From Acidobacteriota bacterium (lineage in GTDB: Bacteria > Acidobacteriota > Terriglobia > Acidiferrales > UBA7541), in assembly GCA_003154775.1 (NCBI GenBank), contig PMES01000123.1:37072-75458 (forward strand): a DNA stretch of 38,387 nt, in the 5' to 3' direction. A model generated the notes under the pieces. The model saw only the letters and a list, made by a program, of their open reading frames with translations. It was not told where the DNA came from and searched no databases. A program made the position numbers and the translations under genes. Below, piece after piece: positions 8,297-19,709 of this stretch; position 1 is the stretch's first letter, and each line of letters starts with the position of its first letter.

Positions 8297-8794
8297 CTAC
8301 CCGGACCCCAATCTCGCCTGGGGGCTTAGAGCTGCCTTATGGAGCCGTACGGCGGGTGGCTGGCCGGGAGTGTTGTCAATCGCCACCACGTCAAACCGCA
8401 GCGGACATTCTTTCAAGTGTCGTTCGCGCAGGAAGTAGTGAGCAGTGCGGACAAGGACAGCGTGCTTTTCCTTCGTGATGCTCAATTCCGGCAGAGCGGG
8501 CTTGCCTTTCACGGCGAGGCGCGTGCGCACTTCCACAAAAGCCAATGTCTCGCCATCGAAGCCGATCAGGTCGATCTCGCCTTTGGCGCGGGAAGGAGCG
8601 TAATTGCGAGCGATGAAGATGTACCCAAGCCGCCGTAGATACCAATAGGCATAGGTTTCGCCACGCACACCGGTGCGCCGCGCCGCAAGCCTCTCCTCCG
8701 TGGCACTCGTTGCGCCATCCTGCGGCGGCGAGGAATCCTGGAGGCCGTGGCGGGCCTTCCACTGCATTATCGCAAATGCAATCCGCGCCAGCAT
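8297..8794 (-). CDS. YraN family (UPF0102) nuclease-fold protein
   Basis: A 165-residue protein with the restriction-endonuclease-like core of the YraN/UPF0102 family. It has helix RGETYAYWYLRRLGYIFIARNY, then the motif GEIDLIGFDGETLAFVEVR, where the aspartate and the glutamate of VEVR match the PD-ExK-like acidic residues, followed by SITKEKHAVLVRTAHYFL. The family is found in nearly all bacteria, and its exact role in DNA metabolism is not settled. About 40 extra residues precede the core, and I see no strong ribosome site at the ATG at 8794, so a slightly later start is possible. It lies between galT and the aminotransferase on the same strand. Confidence 0.88.
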   Translation of the reverse strand: MLARIAFAIMQWKARHGLQDSSPPQDGATSATEERLAARRTGVRGETYAYWYLRRLGYIFIARNYAPSRAKGEIDLIGFDGETLAFVEVRTRLAVKGKPALPELSITKEKHAVLVRTAHYFLRERHLKECPLRFDVVAIDNTPGQPPAVRLHKAALSPQARLGSG

Positions 8795-8842
8795 ATTCGT
8801 GTCTTGTTACTCACTCGGTAAGACAATCTCCAGTATAAAACA

Positions 8843-8883
8843 AAATCCCGTGGAGGGCTGGGATTTCTGCCCCCACGGGATTT
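8843..8883 (-). terminator. rho-independent terminator after the aminotransferase gene
   Basis: On the minus strand AAATCCCGTGG pairs with CCACGGGATTT around a 19-base loop, and TTTTGTTTTAT follows. It starts 24 bases after the aminotransferase stop, in the right direction for that gene. Confidence 0.8.
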
Positions 8884-8906
8884 GTCTATTGTCGTAGCGT
8901 CGTGAG

Positions 8907-10256
8907 CTAGAGCGACTTCTCCGCTTCCCGGATGCTCTCTTCCATAATCCCAATAGCGCAATCGGCCTGTTCTTCGTCAATGATGAGCGGCGGCGATATG
9001 CGGATGGAATTCTCGCCCGACTCCAGGGTCAACAAACCCCGGTGGAACGCGCCGACAATCACTTTGTCGCGCAGGTCCGGAGCCTTCTCCTTGGTGCGCT
9101 GGTCGCGGACGATCTCCACGCCGATCATCAGGCCTTTGCCGCGAACGTCGCCGACAATCTTGAAGCGGCTGGGCCAGTCATTGATCTTGCCGAAGATGTA
9201 TTCGCCCATTTTCTGCGCGTTGGCCATCAAGCCGCCCTCGATCAAATCGAGCGTGGCCATGGCCGAGGCGATGCACACCGGATTGCCGCCATAGGTTGTG
9301 CCGTGCGATCCCGGTTTCCACTGCATCACGCTTTCCTTGGCGATGAACGCGCTGATGGGCATGCCGCTGCCAATCCCCTTCGCCGTCAACACAATGTCCG
9401 GCGTGATGCCGGCGTGATCGTAAGCCCACATCTTTCCGGTACGCCCCACACCGGATTGCACCTCATCGAGGATCAGCATGATGCCGTGCTTGTTGCAGAT
9501 GCGCTGAAGCTCCTGCAGGAAAAATGCCGGCGCTGGGATGAAGCCGCCTTCGCCCTGAATCGGCTCGACGATGATCGCCGCAACCTCTTCCGGCGCAAAC
9601 AGCCGCTTCAAGATCTGCTCCTCGAGCAGTTCGATAATCTCTCCCCCACAGGTTTCCTTGGTGTGCCCGAGCGCGCAGCGGTAGGCGTAAGGGAACGGAA
9701 TGTGCTCCACGCCGCCCAGCAGTGTGCCGAAGTACTTGCGCTGGGTGCTCTTTGAGGCCGTAAGCGAGAGCGAGCCGAGGGTGCGGCCGTGGAAACAGCC
9801 GTAAAACGCAATCAGCTTGTCGCGCCGTGTGGCATAGCGCGCCAACTTAATCGCGCCTTCCACCGCCTCTGTGCCGCTATTGCCGAAGAATACCTTGTAG
9901 TGGTGCGACTTCGGCATGGTGGCGACGAGGCGCTCCGCCAACTGCGGCATGTGACGATGATAGAAATCCGTGCCGGCAATGTGGATGAGTTCCGCCGCCT
10001 GCTTCTGAATGGCTTGCACCACATGCGGGTGGCAATGGCCCGTCGAGCAGACCGCGATGCCCGCGGCAAAATCCAGGAAGGTGTTGCCATCGGGATCTTC
10101 GATAATCGCGCCGTAGCCGCGATGCGCAACCAGCGGATATTCGCGAAAGAGCGATGGCGAAATAAATTTCTTGTCGTACTCGATCACTTCCTTTGCCTTG
10201 GGGCCTGGCAAAGGCATATTGATTCTTGGGAGTTTTGTTTCCGTGGCCGTAATCAT
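8907..10256 (-). CDS. class III PLP-dependent aminotransferase (GABA / acetylornithine type)
   Basis: A 449-residue fold-type I aminotransferase. Visible marks are the early block DGNTFLDFAAGIAVCSTGHCHP, the phosphate-binding FFGNSGTEAVEGAIKLAR, FHGRTLGSLSLTASK, IIVEPIQGEGGFIPAP, LILDEVQSGVGRTGK with the PLP-ring aspartate, and the Schiff-base lysine, Lys293, in LTAKGIGSGMPISA. Length and motifs fit 4-aminobutyrate or acetylornithine-family aminotransferases, which move the terminal amino group of an omega-amino acid to 2-oxoglutarate. The substrate cannot be told from sequence alone, and no arg or gab gene is adjacent. The frame opens at 10280, but ATG 10256 has GGAGG 5 bases upstream and is the likely start. 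Confidence 0.9.
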   Translation of the reverse strand: MITATETKLPRINMPLPGPKAKEVIEYDKKFISPSLFREYPLVAHRGYGAIIEDPDGNTFLDFAAGIAVCSTGHCHPHVVQAIQKQAAELIHIAGTDFYHRHMPQLAERLVATMPKSHHYKVFFGNSGTEAVEGAIKLARYATRRDKLIAFYGCFHGRTLGSLSLTASKSTQRKYFGTLLGGVEHIPFPYAYRCALGHTKETCGGEIIELLEEQILKRLFAPEEVAAIIVEPIQGEGGFIPAPAFFLQELQRICNKHGIMLILDEVQSGVGRTGKMWAYDHAGITPDIVLTAKGIGSGMPISAFIAKESVMQWKPGSHGTTYGGNPVCIASAMATLDLIEGGLMANAQKMGEYIFGKINDWPSRFKIVGDVRGKGLMIGVEIVRDQRTKEKAPDLRDKVIVGAFHRGLLTLESGENSIRISPPLIIDEEQADCAIGIMEESIREAEKSL

Positions 10257-10468
10257 GATGCCTCCAAATTCTGTGCGCACTGGTTAGAGTTGTTGCCGAG
10301 GTGCGGGATAGAGGGCAGGCTTGCGCAGGCGGAATATCGCCACAACCTGCTGAAGATGCGGGACTTAATCTACGCTAAAGAGGCTGGGGCGCAGATTCGC
10401 CGGGCGAAACTTCCGCGGCACCCGCGGGCCCACTGCAACTCGATCATGTTTAAGAAAGTGGAAGTACT

Positions 10469-11908
10469 TCATTTGCGTTTCCAGCGGACGCTGCCGTCCT
10501 TGGCATCTTCCAAAAGTATACCACGCTCGGCGAGTTCCTTGCGGATGCGATCGCTGGCGGCAAAATCGCGGCGCTGGCGCGCGGCTTGGCGCTCGGCGAC
10601 AAGTTTTTCGATCGCCGCGTCGCCCAGTCCGCTGGAGGCATCGGCATAGCCAAGAGCCTGAAGCTTTTCCGCGTCGTTATCTTCAAGGACGGCGAACACG
10701 CGATCAAAACTGGCGAGTAAATCCTGTACAGCGGCAAGTTCGCCCTGGCGGAATTCGCCTTTGTCCATGGCGATGTTGGCTTCGCGCACCAAATCATAGA
10801 CGGCGGCGAGCGCTTGCGCGGTGTTCAAGTCGTCGGAAAGGCCGGCGTCAAAGTCATCCGCAGCTTGGGCGATGCGCTCGGCGATGGCGGGCTGCGAACC
10901 TGCCGGAAACTTTTCCTGTTTCAGGCGCGCCGCGAAGTTGCGCAACCGCTCGACGGAACTCGTGGCCTGCTGCAAGCCGTCGAACGTGAAATTTAGCTGG
11001 CGGCGATAGGGCACGCTGGCCAGGGCAAAGCGCAGCGCGGAGGGCTTGTACCCTTTGGCGAACAGGTCGCGCAACGTGAAGAAGTTGCCCAGCGACTTGG
11101 ACATTTTCTCGCCTTCCACCAGCAGGTGCTCCGCGTGCAGCCAGTAGCGCACAAACGGCTTTCCCGTGGCCGCTTCACTTTGCGCAATTTCGTTTTCGTG
11201 GTGCGGAAAGGCCAGGTCAATGCCGCCGGTGTGAATGTCCAGCGTTTCGCCCAGGTATTTCATGGCCATCGCGGAGCACTCGATGTGCCAGCCGGGACGC
11301 CCCGCGCCGATGGGCGTTTCCCAGAAATGTTCGCCGGGCTTGGGCGCTTTCCACAGGGCAAAATCGCGCGCGCTTTCCTTGTCGTAGCGGTCGTTATCCA
11401 CCCGCGCTCCCGCTTGAATGCCGGTCAGGTCAATCTTGGAGAGCTTGCCGTAATCCTTGAATTTGGCGATGCGGTAGTAGAGCGAGCCTTCGCTGGGATA
11501 GGTGTAGGTATTTTTCTGCAGCCGCTGGATCAGCGCCACCATGTCGTCAATGTGGTCCGTGGCGCGGATCCAGTGCTCCGGCGATTCCACGCTCAGCGCG
11601 CGGCAATCGGCGAAGAAGGCTTGAATGAACTTTTCCGTGTAATCCCGTATGGAGATGCCCGCCTTCGCGGCATTGGCGATGATGCGGTCGTCCACGTCGG
11701 TCAGGTTCATCACGTGGGTCAGCTTGAACCCGCGCAGTTTCAGGAAGCGCCGCAGGATGTCCTGGAAAACGAAGGTGCGGAAATTGCCGATGTGCGCGTA
11801 GTCGTACACCGTGGGGCCGCAGGTGTACATCCGGATTTCCCCGGGCTTCAGGGGCACGAACGGCTCAACCTTGCCGGAGAGCGTGTTGTGGACGCGGATT
11901 TCGTGCAT
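10469..11908 (-). CDS. cysS: cysteinyl-tRNA synthetase
   Basis: A 479-residue class I aminoacyl-tRNA synthetase that charges tRNA-Cys. Beginning [19 protein letters not shown], it shows the zinc-binding cysteine in [20 protein letters not shown] with the HIGH-type motif at 39-42. The zinc ligands continue in [14 protein letters not shown] and [13 protein letters not shown], and the KMSKS loop is at 268-272. The C-terminal DALR-type helical domain follows. The open frame runs 69 codons further upstream to 12115, but that part is translated repeat DNA (intergenic elements near 12.0-12.1 kb); ATG 11908 matches the family start. The matching tRNA-Cys gene lies about 3.4 kb away. Confidence 0.95.
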   Translation of the reverse strand: MHEIRVHNTLSGKVEPFVPLKPGEIRMYTCGPTVYDYAHIGNFRTFVFQDILRRFLKLRGFKLTHVMNLTDVDDRIIANAAKAGISIRDYTEKFIQAFFADCRALSVESPEHWIRATDHIDDMVALIQRLQKNTYTYPSEGSLYYRIAKFKDYGKLSKIDLTGIQAGARVDNDRYDKESARDFALWKAPKPGEHFWETPIGAGRPGWHIECSAMAMKYLGETLDIHTGGIDLAFPHHENEIAQSEAATGKPFVRYWLHAEHLLVEGEKMSKSLGNFFTLRDLFAKGYKPSALRFALASVPYRRQLNFTFDGLQQATSSVERLRNFAARLKQEKFPAGSQPAIAERIAQAADDFDAGLSDDLNTAQALAAVYDLVREANIAMDKGEFRQGELAAVQDLLASFDRVFAVLEDNDAEKLQALGYADASSGLGDAAIEKLVAERQAARQRRDFAASDRIRKELAERGILLEDAKDGSVRWKRK

Positions 11909-12279
11909 GACGCTTCTGCTAGGCCTTTCCGCAGTATGGCAAACGAATGATTGTAGCCGAGCCATCGCAGGCGCCGCAATGACGGGCGCCGGAAGAGTAA
12001 AGCGGTTGAAGACTTCAAAGTTGAAAGGTTCAACCGAGTGGGTGCCCCATCCTCGTCTCGTGAGGGTGGGTCTTGGGTTATTCCTTGCCGTTATCCCGCC
12101 TTCCCCTTCTGTCATCCCGACCGCAGCGGCCCGATTTTTTCTTTCGCGCCGAATTATGGCGCGTCGGGCCGCGGAGTGGAGGGATCTCTCTGCCGCTGCT
12201 TGTTCGCGTTGCCCACTGCCTTCGCACTCCGTTATTTCGAGCGGCGGATGGCGCAGGCTTAACGCGTTGAGATGACTTC
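11909..12279. repeat. intergenic region with dispersed repeat-like sequence
   Basis: No gene is supported. Around 12112-12200 every frame shows low-complexity, serine- and arginine-rich translation typical of intergenic repeats in this genome type. It contains self-complementary stretches (CGGCCCGA and TCGGGCCG flanking ATTATGGCG-like DNA). I take it as a member of another short dispersed family; no second copy is in the window. Confidence 0.4.
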
Positions 12280-12322
12280 GGGTGGCCTACCCTTTGCGCC
12301 GTATGCAAAGGGTGGGCTCTTC
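12280..12322 (+). repeat. REP palindrome, left copy flanking the RAYT gene
   Basis: This 43-base unit contains the hairpin CCCTTTGC...GCAAAGGG. Compared with the reverse complement of 12637-12679, the two units differ only in a 5-base block in the loop (CGTAT against GTTAG). The pair forms an inverted repeat around the transposase gene, the arrangement known for REP elements and their RAYT transposases. Confidence 0.85.
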
Positions 12323-12339
12323 GTCTTCTCTCTTCGCCG

Positions 12340-12625
12340 TCACTCTTTCCCCCGCATCTGGCGTGACAGCCGCTGCTTGAATACCTGCACCACCTTCGCC
12401 GCAGACACCGCCCGTGATTCGCTCACCAGCAGGTGCACATGCCGCGGCATGGTCACGTAACCCACCAGCGCGAATCTGTACCTGGCCCGCACCTCGCCCA
12501 AAATTTGTACCGCCAGATTTCGCGCCTGAACCGTCGCCAGCAGCGCACGCCGCTGGTAGCACCAGAAGGTGATGAAGTGCAGACCCCCCGCCCCGCCCCG
12601 CCCCGCGCCTGAGATTCTTCGGCAT
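12340..12625 (-). pseudogene. REP-associated tyrosine transposase (RAYT, Y1 family), frameshifted and truncated
   Basis: From ATG 12625 the frame starts MPKNLRR, a common RAYT opening. It then runs into a GC-rich homopolymer-like tract (about 12582-12605), after which the transposase continues in another frame: LHFITFWCYQRRALLATVQA, then VGYVTMPRHVHLLVSE with the HxH-type metal motif (HVH), then VVQVFKQRLSRQM and a stop at 12340-12342. About 90 residues are readable against roughly 150-190 usual, so the catalytic-tyrosine helix is incomplete or lost. RAYTs are single-strand HUH transposases thought to spread REP palindromes, two of which flank this gene. The frameshift tract is error-prone, so a sequencing artefact is possible. 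Confidence 0.8.
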
Positions 12626-12636
12626 AAGAGAAAGAG

Positions 12637-12679
12637 GAAGAGCCCACCCTTTGCCTAACGCGCAAAGGGTAGGCCACCC
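12637..12679 (-). repeat. REP palindrome, right copy flanking the RAYT gene
   Basis: This is the inverted partner of 12280-12322, with 38 of 43 bases identical and the differences confined to the hairpin loop. The two REPs enclose the RAYT remnant with about 15 bases between each REP and the gene. Confidence 0.85.
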
Positions 12680-12935
12680 ACCCCTCTGTCTTTTATCACT
12701 CTCCGGTTAATTTCTAAAGTGGTATCTTGCCATGGTGAATCCCGAATTCAACCGAAAGGCTGCGCCACCCGCCCGGATTAACATAGATAGTAAAGCAATC
12801 TCAATGGCCGTAAACAGAACTTGACAATATAGGTTAATTAGAGCAGTGTGATAGTAGGTGGAGGGTGTCTTCAGGCTTCGAGACCGGGAGCGGTGCCCTG
12901 AATCGCTTCCTTGGCCTAGAAATAAAGAGGGCGCC

Positions 12936-13322
12936 ATGTTTGCACACAAACTGTCGATGTACTTGAAGAATGACGGCGCCCTGGCATTCAAGCACAGGAT
13001 CGAGGCGGACATTATTCCCTTGCTGCGCAAGCAGAAGGGCTTCCTCGAGGAAATTACCTTTCTCTACCTAAACGGCAGAGAGGTTCACGCCTTCAGTCTG
13101 TGGGAGTCCGCCGAGCATGCGGAGGCGTTCAACCGGGGAACGTACCCGGAAGTGGCAAGAATGCTGGCGTCCGTGATTGAAGGCATGCCTCGGGTACAGA
13201 CCTACGAGGTCCTTAATTCGACCATCCCCAAGAGCGTCGCTGCCGTTTCCGCCCAGGCGTTGCACCTGGGCGCTCTTCGCGAAGGGCCCCCGGGTACCAG
13301 TTTCGAAACTAGTACCATATAA
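12936..13322 (+). CDS. ABM-type (dimeric alpha/beta barrel) small protein
   Basis: A 128-residue protein starting MFAHKLSMYLKNDGALAF. It shows the antibiotic-biosynthesis-monooxygenase-like fold: a beta strand, a helix (HRIEADIIPLLRKQKGFLEEI), a strand ending in GREVHAFSLWES, a helix with the familiar AEAFNRGTYPEVARML, and the last strand VQTYEVLNSTI. Such proteins range from small-molecule monooxygenases to heme-degrading or regulatory proteins. No catalytic residues can be assigned, so the function is unknown. ATG 12936 follows AAGAGGG at a suitable distance; an upstream ATG at 12858 would add 26 residues without family character. The 310 bases before the gene contain a TTGACA at 12821 but no well-spaced -10 box that I trust. 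Confidence 0.7.
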   Translation: MFAHKLSMYLKNDGALAFKHRIEADIIPLLRKQKGFLEEITFLYLNGREVHAFSLWESAEHAEAFNRGTYPEVARMLASVIEGMPRVQTYEVLNSTIPKSVAAVSAQALHLGALREGPPGTSFETSTI

Positions 13323-13329
13323 ATACTAA

Positions 13330-13358
13330 TTGACATACGGTAAATATTGTGCTATGCT
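13330..13358 (+). promoter_or_regulatory. near-consensus sigma-70 promoter
   Basis: TTGACA at 13330-13335, a 17-base spacer, and TATGCT at 13353-13358. Transcription would start near 13365. A small hairpin, CCCC...GGGG, follows at 13361-13378. The next supported gene begins only at 13848, so the transcript would carry a leader of nearly 500 bases or belong to an unrecognised RNA. Confidence 0.6.
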
Positions 13359-13441
13359 TCCCCTGTTATGCTGAGGGGACGCTGCTCTTGTGCCATTTCA
13401 AAAAGTCCCACACCCTCATCCGCATCGAGAATTCCGCTAAC

Positions 13442-13503
13442 TCCTTTGTTTCCCCTACATCCGCGAAATTCTCCCATAAGTCCTTTGTTTCCCCTACATC
13501 CGC
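13442..13503 (+). repeat. 23-base direct repeat, 39-base period
   Basis: The two copies (13442-13464 and 13481-13503, beginning TCCTTTGTTTCCCCTACATC) are identical across 23 bases and separated by 16 bases. With only two copies it is not a CRISPR. It resembles short intergenic repeats seen in acidobacterial genomes, which is recall rather than search. Confidence 0.75.
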
Positions 13504-13608
13504 AAAAACAGGGGGGTGGGGGGGGGGTAGCAGGCCCCGCAAAACTGATGATTTTCTCAACGCTTTCCGACCGTCAATCTTTTCCCGGAGGTTCCAAGCA
13601 GCCCGCCT

Positions 13609-13625
13609 CCCCGACCGGGTCGGGG
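13609..13625. repeat. palindrome CCCCGACC-G-GGTCGGGG, copy 1
   Basis: An 8-bp perfect inverted repeat around one base. The same 17 bases recur at 14408-14424, on the far side of the small exported-protein gene. A diverged relative with the same ends (CCCC...CGGGGCAGGC) lies near 19952-19974. Confidence 0.7.
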
Positions 13626-13847
13626 CAGGCGCCAGGCGGCCCCTACACGAACTGTGAACTGTCAACGGCGAACGGTAAACCCGCTTTTCTAAGTCCTGCG
13701 TTTACTGCTACATCATATGACAATGTCGGCGCGGCGACATTGTCGTTCTTGCACGCGACGAAAGCCAAACCCAAGAACCGACCTGAAGGTCGGCCACTAC
13801 ATAAACGGAAGAGCGGCGTGCACGGTTATACTGGAAGCGGATTTGCA

Positions 13848-14348
13848 ATGAGCGGACAAATGGCTGAGGAGACCTTCCGGGTGCGCGATTTCTGGATCGC
13901 TGTTCTGATTGCTCTGGCATGTTTAGTTGGTTCGCCATCGGTGCTCGCCCAGGACCAGAGCAACCCGCCATCCGCCCCGGAAGCCGCAAAAAAGACCGCC
14001 ATCCAGGCACCACCCAAAACGCACCGCTTCTGGGACAAGGAAAACGACTGGCTCTTTGCTGGCGTTGGCGCGTCTCGCACGCTGGATTACTTTTCGAGGC
14101 TGAACTTCCGTAGACGCGGCGACCATGAGGTGTTGCTGTCGAATGATTTGGTGGACAATCATGCGGCGTTTGCGGCCGTCGAAGCCGGCGCCACGGGGCT
14201 TTCGATCGGCGTGTCTTACCTGTTTCACCGCTATGGTCACCACAAGCTGGAGCGCTGGGTCTCGATCCTACATATCAGCGCGGCGACTGCTGGCGCGGCG
14301 CACAACTATTCCTTGAAGACGGTTCACACGGCGACCCCCGCGCCATAA
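13848..14348 (+). CDS. exported hypothetical protein
   Basis: A 166-residue protein with an N-terminal signal segment (FWIAVLIALACLVGSPSVLAQ), a proline- and alanine-rich linker, and a C-terminal part with small hydrophobic segments (FAAVEAGATGLSIGVSYLFH and SILHISAATAGAAHNY) that could be two short membrane helices. Histidines and arginines cluster around RYGHHKLERW. I do not recognise a named family; the pattern resembles small conserved proteins common in Acidobacteria. The start is taken at ATG 13848 (or 13860) because the longer frame back to 13347 is translated repeat DNA. No operon partner is evident. Confidence 0.6.
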   Translation: MSGQMAEETFRVRDFWIAVLIALACLVGSPSVLAQDQSNPPSAPEAAKKTAIQAPPKTHRFWDKENDWLFAGVGASRTLDYFSRLNFRRRGDHEVLLSNDLVDNHAAFAAVEAGATGLSIGVSYLFHRYGHHKLERWVSILHISAATAGAAHNYSLKTVHTATPAP

Positions 14349-14407
14349 CTTGCGAGGAGCCCCTGACCGGCAGAGAAGATTTCAGCACAGAGTTAATAGA
14401 AGGGCCG

Positions 14408-14424
14408 CCCCGACCGGGTCGGGG
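14408..14424. repeat. palindrome CCCCGACC-G-GGTCGGGG, copy 2
   Basis: Identical in 17 bases to 13609-13625. The two copies bracket the exported hypothetical gene. Confidence 0.7.
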
Positions 14425-14467
14425 TAAACGCCGGGCACGGAGATGAGAAACCCAAGCAAACCCAAGC

Positions 14468-14573
14468 GCACAGGCAAGAGTGCCTGTGCCACTGACCCAA
14501 GACCCACACGCAAAACCGGCGAGTGGGGCACCCGGCCAAGCAGACCCAAGCGCACAGGCAGGAGTGCCTGCGC
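14468..14573. repeat. two copies of a hairpin repeat, 84-base period
   Basis: GCACAGGCA-AGAG-TGCCTGTGC at 14468-14489 and GCACAGGCA-GGAG-TGCCTGCGC at 14552-14573 are 9-bp hairpins. Both are preceded by the same ACCCAAGC motif. The second has one broken pair. They fill the gap between two convergent genes and may act as 3'-end structures. Confidence 0.7.
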
Positions 14574-14585
14574 CACGCCCGTGAA

Positions 14586-15989
14586 TCAAAGGGAATTTCG
14601 GCGGGCGATGTTGCCCAGCATGGCGCCGCTGGGCTTGATGGTTCTGCGTTGCGTGGCCAAATCGACGGCGACGATACCGAACTTGGGCGTGAAGCCGGAC
14701 ATCCACTCGAAGTTGTCGAGGAGCGACCAGGCGACATAGCCGCGGACGTCCACGCCATCGTCAATGGCGCGCTTGAGGCCGGCGAGGGCACGCCCGAAAT
14801 ATTCGACGCGGCGCGTGTCATCGGTGGTAGCGATGCCGTTTTCCGTGACGATGAGCGGCACACCGGCTTCCTTGCTGGCGTAGCGAACCACATGCTCGAC
14901 GCATTCGGGGTAAAACTCCCAGCCAACCTGAGTGAGCTCCGCGCCTTGCGGGGCAGGCAAGTCCTTCTTTCCGACAATGGAACGCGAATAGGTTTGCACG
15001 CCGAGATAGTCGCATTGTTTTGCGGCATCGAGCCAGGGGCCGTAGATGTCCGCGCGCTTTTCGACTAGATGACTGTCCGAAGGAGCTGGCTGATCGTCCG
15101 ACATAGCGAGATTGAATCCGACGGGCATTTCGCTGCGGACGGACTTCATTGCAGCCTTACCCTTGTGGTGGGCGGCCAACAGACCATCGCGGGTCTTCAT
15201 GGGATCGCCCATAAAGAAACCCGCGAATTCAGGGGCATGGAGTTGCTGGCGCACGTTGGCGAGACTCTGCTGGAAAACGTCGGTCATATTCTTTCCCTGC
15301 AGCTCTGGCAGGTTGATCCAGTTGAGCAATTGTGGAACGTCCGGCTCATTGAATGTAGAGGCGAAATCCACCAGATCCCCCAGGTGCTTGGTGGCCTTTT
15401 CACAGAAGCGGGCGTACAGATCGGGCGCAGAGGGATTTTGCCAGGCACCCTTGTAGGCAAACCAGCGCGGGATGGAGAAGTGAGAGTAAGTAAGAAGCGT
15501 GGTCAGATGGTGCTCGCGGCAGGCGGCCAGCATGCGGCGGTAATGTTCGAGTTCGGCGCTGGAGAAGAAGCCCTCGTCGGGTTCAATGCGCGCCCACTCG
15601 AGGGAAAAGCGATAGGTGTTGAAGCCAAGATCGGCCAACATGCTGATGTCCTGAGGATAGAGATGGTAGTGATCGCAGGCGTCGCCGGAGGGTTCCTTGA
15701 AGATGGTCTGGGGCAAATGTTCCAGGGTCCAGAGGTCGCTGTTGGTATTGTTGCCCTCGACTTGATGACCTGCGGTTGCGCAGCCCCAGAGGAACTTATC
15801 GGGGAAGGATTTGGACTTCTCCGCGGGGCGAGGGGCGGCGTTTGAGGATGGCGCAGTGTCGGCTGTTCGCGCGGAGGATGTGTTTCCGATGATCCCCACC
15901 AGTGCGGCGGCAGAGGCGCCTTGTAAAAGGCTGCGGCGGGTGATGGGTTTGCAAGTCGATTCAAGCAGCGGCAGTTTTGGTTGGTTCAT
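14586..15989 (-). CDS. Tat-exported GH1 family glycoside hydrolase (beta-glucosidase type)
   Basis: A 467-residue protein with a twin-arginine signal (TRRSLLQGASAAALVG) and a full glycoside hydrolase family 1 barrel. The start of the barrel reads FPDKFLWGCATAGHQVEG. The acid/base is Glu215 in TFNEP, and the nucleophile is Glu383 in IVTENG. The aglycone-site block WSLLDNFEWMSGFTPKFG ends the domain. GH1 enzymes release terminal beta-linked glucose or galactose and retain stereochemistry; the substrate is not readable here. Export by Tat suggests the enzyme folds before crossing and works in the periplasm. ATG 15989 has GGAGGA about 9 bases upstream. It is a single gene. Confidence 0.93.
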   Translation of the reverse strand: MNQPKLPLLESTCKPITRRSLLQGASAAALVGIIGNTSSARTADTAPSSNAAPRPAEKSKSFPDKFLWGCATAGHQVEGNNTNSDLWTLEHLPQTIFKEPSGDACDHYHLYPQDISMLADLGFNTYRFSLEWARIEPDEGFFSSAELEHYRRMLAACREHHLTTLLTYSHFSIPRWFAYKGAWQNPSAPDLYARFCEKATKHLGDLVDFASTFNEPDVPQLLNWINLPELQGKNMTDVFQQSLANVRQQLHAPEFAGFFMGDPMKTRDGLLAAHHKGKAAMKSVRSEMPVGFNLAMSDDQPAPSDSHLVEKRADIYGPWLDAAKQCDYLGVQTYSRSIVGKKDLPAPQGAELTQVGWEFYPECVEHVVRYASKEAGVPLIVTENGIATTDDTRRVEYFGRALAGLKRAIDDGVDVRGYVAWSLLDNFEWMSGFTPKFGIVAVDLATQRRTIKPSGAMLGNIARRNSL

Positions 15990-16256
15990 GGATGCGTTCC
16001 TCCTGGGGGATTTCCAAGGAATTTTGTTGGCAGGTGGCCAAGTCCGAAGGGAGCGGAGATTGTTGACATGGTGGACGATGCGAGAATATCACCTTAAGAA
16101 ACATTTGCATCGGGAGTCTCGGGGGTGGAAGGTGATGGGATGAGGAAGGGCTGGCACTTCAGGGTCGCGCCTGACAGTTCATTCTTGATTCGTAGGAATT
16201 CTGCGAGCGCTCTTGAGCAGGCGCTTGGAGAGTAAGGCACCCGGCGACCGCTTACT

Positions 16257-19709
<3,453 letters not shown>

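Larger units (their letters stand above)
13359..13847. other. repeat-rich 489-bp leader or intergenic region
   Basis: Open frames run through here but look like translated repeats. The region holds a 23-base direct repeat at 13442-13464 and 13481-13503, a G-rich tract near 13510-13528 (two G runs separated by one T) and a palindrome at 13609-13625. I find no ribosome site followed by a convincing coding stretch. Confidence 0.5.

Noticed and set aside
8284-8304. Hairpin CCGGGTA...TACCCGG at the yraN stop as a terminator
   Set aside because: It overlaps the stop codon and has no T tract on the minus strand, so I do not call a terminator.
12821-12855. TTGACA at 12821 as promoter of the ABM-fold gene
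   Set aside because: The nearest -10-like hexamer is 22 bases away, too far for a standard promoter.
13442-13503. Possible CRISPR because of a 23-base repeat
   Set aside because: Only two copies with a 16-base spacer, no cas genes, and other palindromic repeats around.
13347-13847. N-terminal 167 residues of the longer frame leading into the exported hypothetical protein
   Set aside because: Translated repeats and palindromes; a signal peptide begins only after 13848.
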